Both the position numbers and the translations under genes were made by a program. The notes beneath the pieces were generated by a model. That model had not been told where the DNA came from, searched no databases, and saw only the letters and a list, made by a program, of their open reading frames with translations. Source: an uncultured Clostridia bacterium (lineage in GTDB: Bacteria; Bacillota; Clostridia; Oscillospirales; Ruminococcaceae). Taken from it: 64,000 nt of DNA. The stretch is taken from positions 51,820 to 115,819 of the forward strand of contig CANDVA010000009.1 in NCBI GenBank assembly GCA_947389015.1, in the 5' to 3' direction. Shown here piece after piece: positions 19,674 to 29,121 of this stretch (its first letter is position 1; each line of letters opens with the position of its first letter).

Positions 19674-20536
19674 CTCTGCCCCTCCTCATCATATTCTTTA
19701 TTCAATTGCGCCAGAAACTCGTCGGAGCAATCGCTTTTGGGATAAGTATGCTCCGCCGACGGGAATTCTCCCGACTTTACCTCCTTGTCATACTCGGAGA
19801 CCGCCTTTTTCATTTGCTCGCCAATATCCGCAAACCGCTTCACGAACTTCGGCACGAATCCGCCCGACATTCCCAGCATATCCTGATACACAAGCACCTG
19901 ACCGTCACAGCCCGCGCATGCGCCTATGCCTATCGTTATCATTTTGGTTTTTTTGGTTATCAGCGCCGCGAGCTTAGGCGGTACGCACTCCAGAACCGCC
20001 ATAAACGCGCCCGCCTTTTCCACTGCGAGAGCGTCCTCAAGAACGCGCCGAGCCTCGGTTTCGCCCTTGCCCTGAACCTTAAAACCGCCGAAGCTGTTGA
20101 CGGACTGCGGCGTCATTCCGATATGAGCGCACACGGGTATGCCGCACGCCGTTATCGCCGCTATTTGCGGACACACCGCCTTTCCGCCCTCAAGCTTAAC
20201 GGCGTTGACGCGGCACCCCTTCATTATCCGACCCGCGTTCTCAACTGCCTGTTCGACCGAAGCCTGATAGCTCATAAACGGCATATCCACCACCACGAAC
20301 GTATCCTTACACGCTCTGCCGACGCTCCGCCCGTACACTATCATCTCGTCCATTGTCACTGGCAATGTGTCCTCGTAGCCCTGCATGGTCATTCCCAGAC
20401 TGTCGCCGACGAGTATCGAGTTTACGCCCGCTTCCTCGAAAATCCGCGCGGTGGAATAATCGTAGCAGGTTATCTGCGATATTTTCTCGCCGCGGTTTTT
20501 CATTTCAATTAGACTTGCGATATTGTTTTTTTTCAT
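19670..20536 (-). CDS. panB: 3-methyl-2-oxobutanoate hydroxymethyltransferase
   Basis: ITCYDYSTARIFEEAGVNSILVGDSLGMTMQGYEDTLPVTMDEMIVYGRSV; AVKLEGG; GIPVCAHIGMTPQSVNSFGGFKVQGK. Confidence 0.97.
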   Translation of the reverse strand: MKKNNIASLIEMKNRGEKISQITCYDYSTARIFEEAGVNSILVGDSLGMTMQGYEDTLPVTMDEMIVYGRSVGRACKDTFVVVDMPFMSYQASVEQAVENAGRIMKGCRVNAVKLEGGKAVCPQIAAITACGIPVCAHIGMTPQSVNSFGGFKVQGKGETEARRVLEDALAVEKAGAFMAVLECVPPKLAALITKKTKMITIGIGACAGCDGQVLVYQDMLGMSGGFVPKFVKRFADIGEQMKKAVSEYDKEVKSGEFPSAEHTYPKSDCSDEFLAQLNKEYDEEGQR

Positions 20537-21393
20537 TGCGAACGACCTCCCGTTAAAATTTTTTCAAGCTCGGAATAATCCGTATGCGGATCCTTTTCTT
20601 TGGCAACGTCGAGCAGCTTTTCTGAGACAGCGCGGTAAAGTTCCCGTTCCGTTTCCGTCGCAAAACAGTTTAAGTGCTTTTTCACCGTTTCGGTATCACA
20701 ACGCTCAACCGCACCCGTAAGCGCCGCTGTCGGACCGTATTGAAGTATGCTCTCCGTGTTTTGCCGTATCAGCGGAGCGAGGGCGCTCATTGCCGCTTCT
20801 GACGTGAAGCCGCACTCCGTCAGCAATTCAACGCTTTCCGCGACAAGCGCGCACACCAAATTGCTTGCCATCGCGCAAGCCGCGTGATACCGCGCCTTTT
20901 TAGCCCCGTCAATTATCTGCGCGTGAAAGCCGAGCCGTTCAAGAAAGCTCCGCCATTCGCCGAGATGCTCGCTGTCGCCCTCAATGCAAAAAAATGCACC
21001 CGCCATTTTCCCGTAGCTCATCGACCTACTGCCGAAGGGAAAAAGCGGATGTATCGAATATCCATACGCACCGTGTCGGCGAATACCGGGAAACGCCTCC
21101 GCGGCAGTCATCGCACCGCTGCAATGACATAACTGCCTGCCCGTAATATCGTAATTTGTAAGCTCGCTGTAAACCGAGCTTATCGCTCCGTCGGGAACCG
21201 TCAAAAAGACCGCGCCGCTCTCTTTCAGTAACTCGTCAACAGTGCAATAGTGCCTTGACCCCGTAAATTCCGCCGCCGCGCGTGCCGAGTCTTCGTGCAG
21301 GCTGTAATAGCCCGTCACGGTAACTCCTGCGTCGGCAAAGTATTTTCCCAAAGAGAAGCCCGTTTTTCCTGCTCCAATAAATCCGATCCTCAT
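20533..21393 (-). CDS. Rossmann/DUF2520-type reductase; candidate ketopantoate reductase (PanG-like)
   Basis: MRIGFIGAGKTGFSLGKYFADAGVTVTGYYS...; first gene of the pan operon. Start placed at 21393 with SD ggaaaggcgg. Confidence 0.75.
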   Translation of the reverse strand: MRIGFIGAGKTGFSLGKYFADAGVTVTGYYSLHEDSARAAAEFTGSRHYCTVDELLKESGAVFLTVPDGAISSVYSELTNYDITGRQLCHCSGAMTAAEAFPGIRRHGAYGYSIHPLFPFGSRSMSYGKMAGAFFCIEGDSEHLGEWRSFLERLGFHAQIIDGAKKARYHAACAMASNLVCALVAESVELLTECGFTSEAAMSALAPLIRQNTESILQYGPTAALTGAVERCDTETVKKHLNCFATETERELYRAVSEKLLDVAKEKDPHTDYSELEKILTGGRSQ

Positions 21394-21515
21394 CGCATCT
21401 CCGCCTTTCCAAGCAGAGCGCCGCATATCGTTCCCGAAGCTTTAGCCGCGATATATGCAGGTACAGTTTCCGAAATATGGAATACCATCCGCATTGATCA
21501 CATCTCAACATATTA

Positions 21516-21544
21516 AGTATACCACAGTCCGCGCGGTTTGTCAA
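21516..21544 (-). promoter_or_regulatory. Promoter of pan/coa operon (TTGACA-N17-TATACT)
   Basis: Reverse strand TTGACA aaccgcgcggactgtgg TATACT, 12 bp beyond the vanT-like stop. Confidence 0.75.
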
Positions 21545-21555
21545 GAGCTTTGTTT

Positions 21556-23631
21556 TCACTTGATTATACGGATCACCCTGCTTCCGAGCCTGCTTAAAAT
21601 ATCATTTGTAATAGTATTGGTCTGCCTTGCCATATCTTGGGCAGTGATCCGTTTACAGCCCGAATTTCCGATAATTACGGCGATATCCCCCTGTTTAACG
21701 TCAATTCCCGAAACGTCGACGATAGTCTGATCCATACAGATCTTTCCGATTATCGGCGCACGTCTCCCGTTTATAAGCACAGCCCCGACGCCGTCGGAGA
21801 GCGCTCTCGGCAGCCCGTCCGCATAGCCGACAGCAAGCGCCGCAACGCGCAAATCTTTTTCGGCGGCACAATCAAGACCATAGCCGACGGGCTCGCCCTT
21901 GTATACGTTTCTTACGGACGCAACACGCGTTTTTACCGACATAACGGGCAGTAATTTTTCGTGCTCAACACCGCCGTAAAGCGCTATGCCAACGCGGACG
22001 TAATCGCCTCCGAGATGCGCGTAATTCATCAACCCGTAACTTGACAGCAAATGCAGCTTGGGAAAATAACCGTCATCGGCGAGCTTGTCCGCCGTTTTAC
22101 GGAATTTATCCGCCTGCGCCTCCGTAAACTCCCTGTCGGACGGCAATGTAGTCTCGTCGGCGGATAAATGCGTAAACATTCCGTCAACTATCAGATTTTT
22201 CATCTCAAAGACCCGTCTTATCTCCGAGTATTTTTCCGAGCGGATACCGAGCCGCCGCATTCCCGTATCAACGCCTATATGCACGTGAATTTTCCCGTAA
22301 CCGTTCAGCGCTTTTGCGTAATCAAAATCAACGACCGTCTGAGATAATTTAAACAATCTCAGCAGCGGGAACTGTGTCGGATGAGTATAGCCGAGTATCA
22401 GAATCTCTCCCCTAATACCGTGGCGGCGCAGCTCGGCGCCCTCGTCGGCGGTCGCGGCGCAGAAGGCTCTTATCCCAATTTTATTTAACTCGCGCGCGAT
22501 CAAGACAGCGCCGTGACCGTAAGCGTTCGCTTTAACAACGGCCATCAGCTCCGAGCCCGCGGGCAAGATACCGCGTAAAAAATCAACGTTTTTCCGCAGA
22601 GCCCTTGTGTCTATCTCCGCCCAGACGCGAGCCTTCGGCGAACGAAGCGCTCCGCGTATTTTATCTATAGCCGCGGTGATAAACACGGCAAATATTGAGA
22701 AAATAATTGAAAAAAGCGTTGTCAGAGCGAATAAAAGCAGCGTTCTTTTTTCAAAGAAATCCTTTGAAATAATTTTTGACGCGCCGCGCAGGGCGAGGAT
22801 CACAGCCGGGTGAATGATGTAGATCCACATGGAGAGCTTACGCAACGCGGGCTTTTGCGATACCTTGACCGTTTTCAAAAACGCGAAAAGGAAAACCATA
22901 ACGGGTATCAGAAATATGTACATACTGTCATGACGGGGAAACTTGAATTGGCGCAGCAAAAAGCCCTCCGCGGTCATTAAGGCAAAGGAGAATATACAGC
23001 CCGCCGCAGCTCCTTTTCGGTCAGCTACAGTATTGATTTTTGCAAATTTTGAACCGAGCAGCAGAAAAAACGGAGCGAAAAACAGTCCGTTCCTCGTATA
23101 CGAAAACACGCCGAAAAGTATGCTGTAAAACGTTTTTATAGGCGGGATAGCCGCGGATATTCCGTAATAGCTGTCGCCGAAAAGTCCAATCAGATACAGG
23201 ACCGCGGCGAAAACGATCGCCTTTTTAAAGGTCGTTTTGTTTAGAAAATAAACGATAATAATGCCCAATATACAAGCGGGAAAATACCACAGATGATAGA
23301 AATATCCGTCGAACAGCAGCATTCTTACGGCTTTCCCAAACGTAAATCCCTTGAAATACCCCGAAATTATCCCAAACGGAATATACAGCACGGTTACACA
23401 CAAATACATTTTGGAGAGCTTCGCGAGCGCTTTTCGCGGCTCGCCGAAATCCGTGAACATTCCCGTTACCATAAAGAAGAACGGCACGGCTATACGCGCG
23501 AATATCCTTGTGAGAAAAAAATCCGCGTCGGGGGATATCGTTTCAAGCGGCGCGGTATGTATCGCAACGACCAAAACCGCCGCGATAACGCGGAAAATAT
23601 CAAGCGAACCGCTCTTTTCGTTACCGTTCAT
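21556..23631 (-). CDS. vanT: VanT-like membrane-bound serine/alanine racemase (acyltransferase-3 TM domain + alanine racemase domain)
   Basis: N-term acyltransferase-3 (LDIFRVIAAVLVVAIHTAP...RIAVPFFFMVTGMF), C-term racemase with PLP Lys motif ELMAVVKANAYGHGAVLIARELNKIGI and ARVWAEIDTRALRKNV. Confidence 0.9.
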   Translation of the reverse strand: MNGNEKSGSLDIFRVIAAVLVVAIHTAPLETISPDADFFLTRIFARIAVPFFFMVTGMFTDFGEPRKALAKLSKMYLCVTVLYIPFGIISGYFKGFTFGKAVRMLLFDGYFYHLWYFPACILGIIIVYFLNKTTFKKAIVFAAVLYLIGLFGDSYYGISAAIPPIKTFYSILFGVFSYTRNGLFFAPFFLLLGSKFAKINTVADRKGAAAGCIFSFALMTAEGFLLRQFKFPRHDSMYIFLIPVMVFLFAFLKTVKVSQKPALRKLSMWIYIIHPAVILALRGASKIISKDFFEKRTLLLFALTTLFSIIFSIFAVFITAAIDKIRGALRSPKARVWAEIDTRALRKNVDFLRGILPAGSELMAVVKANAYGHGAVLIARELNKIGIRAFCAATADEGAELRRHGIRGEILILGYTHPTQFPLLRLFKLSQTVVDFDYAKALNGYGKIHVHIGVDTGMRRLGIRSEKYSEIRRVFEMKNLIVDGMFTHLSADETTLPSDREFTEAQADKFRKTADKLADDGYFPKLHLLSSYGLMNYAHLGGDYVRVGIALYGGVEHEKLLPVMSVKTRVASVRNVYKGEPVGYGLDCAAEKDLRVAALAVGYADGLPRALSDGVGAVLINGRRAPIIGKICMDQTIVDVSGIDVKQGDIAVIIGNSGCKRITAQDMARQTNTITNDILSRLGSRVIRIIK

Positions 23632-24358
23632 AGGCTACGCCCCGTTTCGTAATTATAAAACCATCGCGGTTATTGCCCGAAATATCTATTATATTGCAGT
23701 CCTCAAGCGGATAATTTCCCGCTGCCAAGTACGATATTTCATATTCATTCCGGAAAACAAGTGATTGTTTCCCATATTTAAAACGCTTTATATATTCGAT
23801 ATATTCCTCGAGTACAAAGCCGTTTTTCTCGATTATCTCCGCGTGGGGAGTTCCGACGTATCTGAAGTGCCAAGGCTCAAACGCGATTTTCGTTATATGC
23901 TCCTTGCCCGATGGATATCGCAGTATAAAGCCGTATTTCGCCGCGACCGTTTTGAATCTGCCGCATATCCCGTTGTCGGGAAAATCGGGACGGACAAAAT
24001 CTATATGCCGACAGGTCATTCCGAGATCGATCGCAAGCCCCGTCTGATGTTCGCTGTGGGCGGGCTTTGCGACGTATTTTTCGGTAAACTCCATTCCGTT
24101 TTCAATGAGACAGTCGTCCCATATATTCCGCTGTTCCTCCATGGAACGATAACCGCTTACGGGAGTAATGCCTGACCTGCCGTTTATTTCATTTATCGCC
24201 ATATCAAGCTGTAATGCCGCCGTGTTTCGCAGGGTGATGTCGGAGCCGTTCACGGCTTTGAGGTCGGGAACATCGTTTTCATTAACAGGATAATTTTCAT
24301 TTACCAATATCAGGTGTCCTTTATAAATATCGTTTTTGGTCAAAAATATTGTTTTCAT
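23621..24358 (-). CDS. vanXY: VanY/VanXY-like D-Ala-D-X (carboxy)peptidase
   Basis: M15-family motifs VSGYRSMEEQRNIWDD, KPAHSEHQTGLAIDLG, EPWHFRYVGTPHAEII. Confidence 0.88.
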   Translation of the reverse strand: MKTIFLTKNDIYKGHLILVNENYPVNENDVPDLKAVNGSDITLRNTAALQLDMAINEINGRSGITPVSGYRSMEEQRNIWDDCLIENGMEFTEKYVAKPAHSEHQTGLAIDLGMTCRHIDFVRPDFPDNGICGRFKTVAAKYGFILRYPSGKEHITKIAFEPWHFRYVGTPHAEIIEKNGFVLEEYIEYIKRFKYGKQSLVFRNEYEISYLAAGNYPLEDCNIIDISGNNRDGFIITKRGVAYER

Positions 24359-25404
24359 ATTCGCTCCGCCGCCTTTTTAATTATTATTTCTATTACCTGT
24401 GCAAATGAGTATCCCGCCGCCCTCATCATTGACGGAAAGCGGCTGTGTTCGGTAAATCCCGGGATAGTATTCACCTCGTTGAAAACGATCTCGCCGCTCT
24501 TGGACAAAAACATATCGACTCTTGCAAATCCACGGCACCCCAAAGTCCTGTAAATGGTCTTTGCCGTTTCTTTTATACGGGTCGAAAGCTCCGAGGAAAA
24601 GGGCGCGGGACATAATATCCGCGAGCTCTTGGGCGTGTATTTTTCGGAATAGTCGAAAAAGCCGCCCGCCAATTTTATTTCGTCGACCTCTCCGACAATA
24701 AGTTCCTTAGTACCGATTATTGCGCAGCCGACTTCCGTGCCCTTTATTTCCTGTTCGATTATGATTTCGCTGTCAAATTGAAAAGCCATTTCTGCCGCTT
24801 TCATCAATTTTCCGATATCGGAAACCCTTGATATTCCGCACGACGAGCCGCCCCTGAGCGGCTTCACAAATACGGGCAAGCTGATCTCTCTTTCAATCCC
24901 GCGGGGCTCGATCTCTCTTAAATCGGTAAAAGTGATAGCTTTCGGAACGGCGATCTCCGCTGTTGACGCGAGCTTATGTGCTCTGTCCTTGTCCATGCAT
25001 ACCGCCGACGGGAGTACTCCGCAGCCGCATAGCGGGATACCCGCGAGCTCGAGCAGACCTTGAAGAGTCCCGTCCTCGCCGCCCATTCCGTGCATTACGG
25101 GAAACGCCGCGTCAATATGTATTTTCTGCTTGTCCGAGATAAGGCACCGCGATTTTCTGTCGGGTGAAATCACTGCCTTTACAAGCCCGTCTCTCGGCTT
25201 GCCCGCCGCGTCGCCTTTAAAAAATGTATCGTGAAATTCATCCATATCTCCCGAAAAACAGAACCATTCCCCCTCCTTGGATATCCAAACGGGAACGGCG
25301 TTGTACCCGCTCGGAAAATTGTTCAGCACGGCTTCCGCGGATTGCAGGGATATTTCATGCTCCGAGGACGTTCCCCCGAAAATCACCGCAATGTTTTTGT
25401 TCAT
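24355..25404 (-). CDS. vanG: VanG-type D-alanine-D-serine ligase-like ATP-grasp enzyme
   Basis: IAVIFGGTSSEHEISLQSA...VMHGMGGEDGTLQGLLELAGIPLCGCGVLPSAVCMDKDRAHKL...; Van-type omega-loop region GGFFDYSEKYTPKSSRILCPAP. Confidence 0.85.
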   Translation of the reverse strand: MNKNIAVIFGGTSSEHEISLQSAEAVLNNFPSGYNAVPVWISKEGEWFCFSGDMDEFHDTFFKGDAAGKPRDGLVKAVISPDRKSRCLISDKQKIHIDAAFPVMHGMGGEDGTLQGLLELAGIPLCGCGVLPSAVCMDKDRAHKLASTAEIAVPKAITFTDLREIEPRGIEREISLPVFVKPLRGGSSCGISRVSDIGKLMKAAEMAFQFDSEIIIEQEIKGTEVGCAIIGTKELIVGEVDEIKLAGGFFDYSEKYTPKSSRILCPAPFSSELSTRIKETAKTIYRTLGCRGFARVDMFLSKSGEIVFNEVNTIPGFTEHSRFPSMMRAAGYSFAQVIEIIIKKAAERI

Positions 25405-25711
25405 TTTTGTTTCCCCCTATTATTAAGTTACATTTATTCTTTTATTATAATAAAATCTCTCCAATAATGCTTTTGTTTTTACTTGCGATAATCTTACAAG
25501 TTTATTATAAATTCTTACGATTTAATGACATTGAAAAATTACGGCTTTAAAAGGATGGAAAAGGCGTGATTTTATTGTTTTCGGAAAATTGCCGTAATCG
25601 GAACATAATTGCAATATTGAAGCTTCTCTTACTGCCGGGTACGGTTGTTTACGCGAAACAAAGATAATGCACAAATGTGATTCTTGCCCGGAAATATTTT
25701 TTGTATATATA

Positions 25712-25740
25712 TTGCTTTTTTTGAGGATTTGTGGTATGAT
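25712..25740 (+). promoter_or_regulatory. carB promoter (TTGCTT-N17-TATGAT)
   Basis: TTGCTT tttttgaggatttgtgg TATGAT. Confidence 0.65.
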
Positions 25741-25836
25741 TATATAGAATAGGATAAAATTCGAGTATCATAAAATATAACCCTCCAATTTCGAATGTTA
25801 TCCCATAAACAATAACATAACGAGGGAGTAGAAAAA

Positions 25837-28800
25837 ATGCCCAAGAAGACAGATATTCATAAGATAATGATCATCGGCTCGGGACCTATAATCATCGGTC
25901 AGGCGTGCGAGTTCGACTATTCGGGAACACAGGCGTGTAAGGCTCTTAAAAAGCTGGGTTACGAGATCGTTCTCGTAAACTCCAACCCCGCGACCATCAT
26001 GACCGATCCCGACGTCGCGGACATTACTTATATCGAGCCGCTAAACGTTTCCCGGCTTACGCAGATAATCGAAAAGGAGCGCCCGGACGCGCTGCTGCCC
26101 AACCTCGGCGGTCAGAGCGGTCTGAACCTCTGCTCGGAGCTTGCCGAGGCGGGAGTTCTCGAAAAGTACGGCGTTAAGGTAATAGGCGTACAAGTGGACG
26201 CTATTGAGCGCGGCGAGGATCGTATCGAGTTCAAGCACACCATGGAGAAGCTCGGTATCGAGATGCCGCGCAGCGAGGTCGCGTATTCCGTTGACGAGGC
26301 GCTTGCAATTGCCGACAAGCTGCATTATCCCGTAGTTCTCCGTCCCGCGTATACTATGGGCGGCGCGGGCGGCGGTCTGGTCTACAATGTCGACGAGCTT
26401 AAGGTCGTATGCGAAAGAGGACTTCAGGCTTCTCTCGTGGGACAGGTGCTTGTCGAGGAGTCCATTGCGGGCTGGGAGGAGCTGGAGCTTGAGGTCGTCC
26501 GCGACGCGGAAAACAACGTTATCACCGTCTGCTTTATAGAGAACATCGACCCTATCGGAGTTCACACGGGCGACAGCTTCTGCTCCGCGCCCATGCTCAC
26601 GATAAGCGAGGATGTTCAGAAGAAGCTGCAGGAATATTCGTACAGCATCGTAAAGGCTATCGAGGTAATCGGCGGCTGCAACTGTCAATTTGCGCACGAC
26701 CCAGTTTCGGGAAGAATAGTCGTTATCGAGATCAATCCGCGCACCTCGCGTTCGTCGGCGCTGGCTTCTAAGGCTACGGGTTTCCCGATCGCGCTGGTTT
26801 CGGCTATGCTCGCGTGCGGACTTACCCTAAAAGAAATTCCCTGCGGCAAGTACGGAACACTGGATAAATACGTTCCCGACGGGGATTATGTGGTTATCAA
26901 ATTTGCGCGGTGGGCATTCGAGAAGTTTAAGGGAGCTTCGGACAAGCTCGGTACGCAGATGCGCGCGGTCGGCGAGGTAATGTCGATCGGTAAGACCTAC
27001 AAGGAGGCGTTTCAGAAGGCGATACGCTCCCTCGAAACGAGTCGCTACGGTTTGGGCTATGCGAAAAACTTCCACGATTTAAGCAAGGAGGAACTGCTTT
27101 CAAAGCTGACCTATCCGTCCTCCGAGAGGCAGTTTATCATTTACGAGGCTCTGCGCAAGGGAGCGACTACCGATGAAATTTACAATCTCACCAAGATAAA
27201 GCATTGGTTCTTAGACCAAATGCTCGAGTTGATCAAAGAGGAAGAAGCGCTTTCGGCGGCAAAGGGCAAGATTCCGGAAAAGGACATTCTGAAGCAGGCA
27301 AAGAGCGACGGATTCTCCGACCGCTACCTCTCGAAGCTGCTGGACGTTACCGAGTCGGATATCCGCGCAAAGCGCGCGGAGTACGGCATTAACGAGGCTT
27401 GGGAGGGCGTTCATGTAAGCGGCACGGAGAACGCGGCTTACTACTACTCCACCTATAACCTTGACGAGGACAAGAGCCCCGTTAATACCGCCAAGCCCAA
27501 AATTATGATTCTCGGCGGCGGTCCGAACAGAATAGGGCAGGGCATAGAGTTCGACTACTGCTGCGTTCACGCGGCGCTGGCGCTGAAAAAACTCGGCTTC
27601 GAGTCGATAATAGTCAACTGCAACCCCGAGACCGTTTCAACCGACTACGACACCTCGGACAAACTCTATTTCGAGCCGCTGACACTAGAGGACGTTCTGG
27701 CTATCCACGAAAAGGAAAAGCCCGTCGGCGTCATCGCACAGTTCGGCGGTCAGACCCCGCTCAATCTCGCGGCGGAGCTTAAAAAGAACGGCGTGAATAT
27801 TCTCGGAACAACTCCCGAAACCATTGATCTTGCGGAGGATCGGGATCATTTCCGCGCTATGATGGAGCGCTTAGGCATACCCATGCCCGAGAGCGGAATG
27901 GCTGTCACCGTCGATGACGCGCTTGAGATCGCCAACCGTATCGGATATCCCGTAATGGTGCGTCCCTCCTACGTCCTAGGCGGGCGCGGAATGGAGATAG
28001 TTCACGATGACGAGATGATGCGAGTTTATATGAGTGCGGCTGTCGGCGTTACTCCCGACCGTCCCATACTCATTGACCGTTTTCTCAATCACGCTACCGA
28101 GTGCGAGGCGGATGCCATCTCCGACGGAACGCACTGCTTCGTTCCCGCGGTTATGGAGCATATCGAGCTTGCGGGCGTTCACAGCGGCGACTCGGCATGC
28201 ATCCTTCCCGCGAAAAACCTTTCCGACAAGCATATCTCGACCATAAAGGAGTATACGCGCAGGATAGCCGTGGAAATGGGCGTTGTCGGGCTTATGAATA
28301 TGCAGTACGCTATCGAGGGTGACACCGTGTACGTTCTCGAGGCTAACCCGCGCGCTTCGCGTACCGTGCCTCTGGTCTCCAAGGTCTGCGACATCAATAT
28401 GGTCAAGGTCGCGACCGAGATAATGACGGAGCAGTTCACCAAGAAGCCGTCGCCCGTGCCCGAGCTTCACGACCGCGTTATCCCGCATTACGGTGTAAAG
28501 GAAGCGGTATTCCCGTTCAATATGTTCCGAGAGGTAGACCCCGTGCTTGGTCCCGAAATGCGTTCCACGGGCGAGGTTCTAGGAATTTCTCCCAGCTTCG
28601 GCGAGGCGTATTACAAGGCGCAGGAGGCTACCCAGACAAGACTTCCCATGGAGGGCACGGTTCTGCTGTCCGTCTGCGACCGCGACAAGCCCGAGCTTGT
28701 CGATATCGCAAAAGCGTTTGAGAAGCTCGGATTCAAGATATTGTCCACGGGCAAGAGCTACGAGCTTATTACCAAAGCGGGCGTTGCCGCCGAAAAGGTG

Positions 28801-29058
28801 CTCAAGCTCTACGAGGGCAGACCGAACATCACGGACAAGATCGCAAACGGCGAGATACAGCTCATCGTCAACACTCCCGCGGGCAAGACCAGTGCGAATG
28901 ACGACAGCTACATCCGCAAAGCTGCGATAAAGCACCGCGTTCCGTACATCACCACCATGGCTGCCGCAAAGGCGAGCGCGGAGGGCATCAAGGCTATCAA
29001 GAACAACTCGCACCTCGGCGTTAAGTCGCTGCAGGCATTCCACGCGGAGATCAAATAA
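25837..29058 (+). CDS. carB: Carbamoyl-phosphate synthase large subunit
   Basis: 1073 aa; two ATP-grasp halves (IIIGQACEFDYSGTQACKALKKLGYE / NRIGQGIEFDYCCVHAALALKKLGFE) plus C-terminal MGS domain. Confidence 0.98.
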   Translation: MPKKTDIHKIMIIGSGPIIIGQACEFDYSGTQACKALKKLGYEIVLVNSNPATIMTDPDVADITYIEPLNVSRLTQIIEKERPDALLPNLGGQSGLNLCSELAEAGVLEKYGVKVIGVQVDAIERGEDRIEFKHTMEKLGIEMPRSEVAYSVDEALAIADKLHYPVVLRPAYTMGGAGGGLVYNVDELKVVCERGLQASLVGQVLVEESIAGWEELELEVVRDAENNVITVCFIENIDPIGVHTGDSFCSAPMLTISEDVQKKLQEYSYSIVKAIEVIGGCNCQFAHDPVSGRIVVIEINPRTSRSSALASKATGFPIALVSAMLACGLTLKEIPCGKYGTLDKYVPDGDYVVIKFARWAFEKFKGASDKLGTQMRAVGEVMSIGKTYKEAFQKAIRSLETSRYGLGYAKNFHDLSKEELLSKLTYPSSERQFIIYEALRKGATTDEIYNLTKIKHWFLDQMLELIKEEEALSAAKGKIPEKDILKQAKSDGFSDRYLSKLLDVTESDIRAKRAEYGINEAWEGVHVSGTENAAYYYSTYNLDEDKSPVNTAKPKIMILGGGPNRIGQGIEFDYCCVHAALALKKLGFESIIVNCNPETVSTDYDTSDKLYFEPLTLEDVLAIHEKEKPVGVIAQFGGQTPLNLAAELKKNGVNILGTTPETIDLAEDRDHFRAMMERLGIPMPESGMAVTVDDALEIANRIGYPVMVRPSYVLGGRGMEIVHDDEMMRVYMSAAVGVTPDRPILIDRFLNHATECEADAISDGTHCFVPAVMEHIELAGVHSGDSACILPAKNLSDKHISTIKEYTRRIAVEMGVVGLMNMQYAIEGDTVYVLEANPRASRTVPLVSKVCDINMVKVATEIMTEQFTKKPSPVPELHDRVIPHYGVKEAVFPFNMFREVDPVLGPEMRSTGEVLGISPSFGEAYYKAQEATQTRLPMEGTVLLSVCDRDKPELVDIAKAFEKLGFKILSTGKSYELITKAGVAAEKVLKLYEGRPNITDKIANGEIQLIVNTPAGKTSANDDSYIRKAAIKHRVPYITTMAAAKASAEGIKAIKNNSHLGVKSLQAFHAEIK

Positions 29059-29071
29059 AAACCGAGTCAAA

Positions 29072-29105
29072 AAAAACCGGGAGGATACCCTCTCGGTTTT
29101 TTTTA
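29072..29105 (+). terminator. carB terminator
   Basis: aaaaaccgggaggataccctctcggtttttttta. Confidence 0.8.
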
Positions 29106-29121
29106 TTTTATTAGCTTGCGA

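Noticed and set aside
25405-25836. A cis-regulatory RNA (PyrR-type) upstream of carB
   Set aside because: No convincing anti-antiterminator/terminator structures by eye; only a promoter and SD could be supported.
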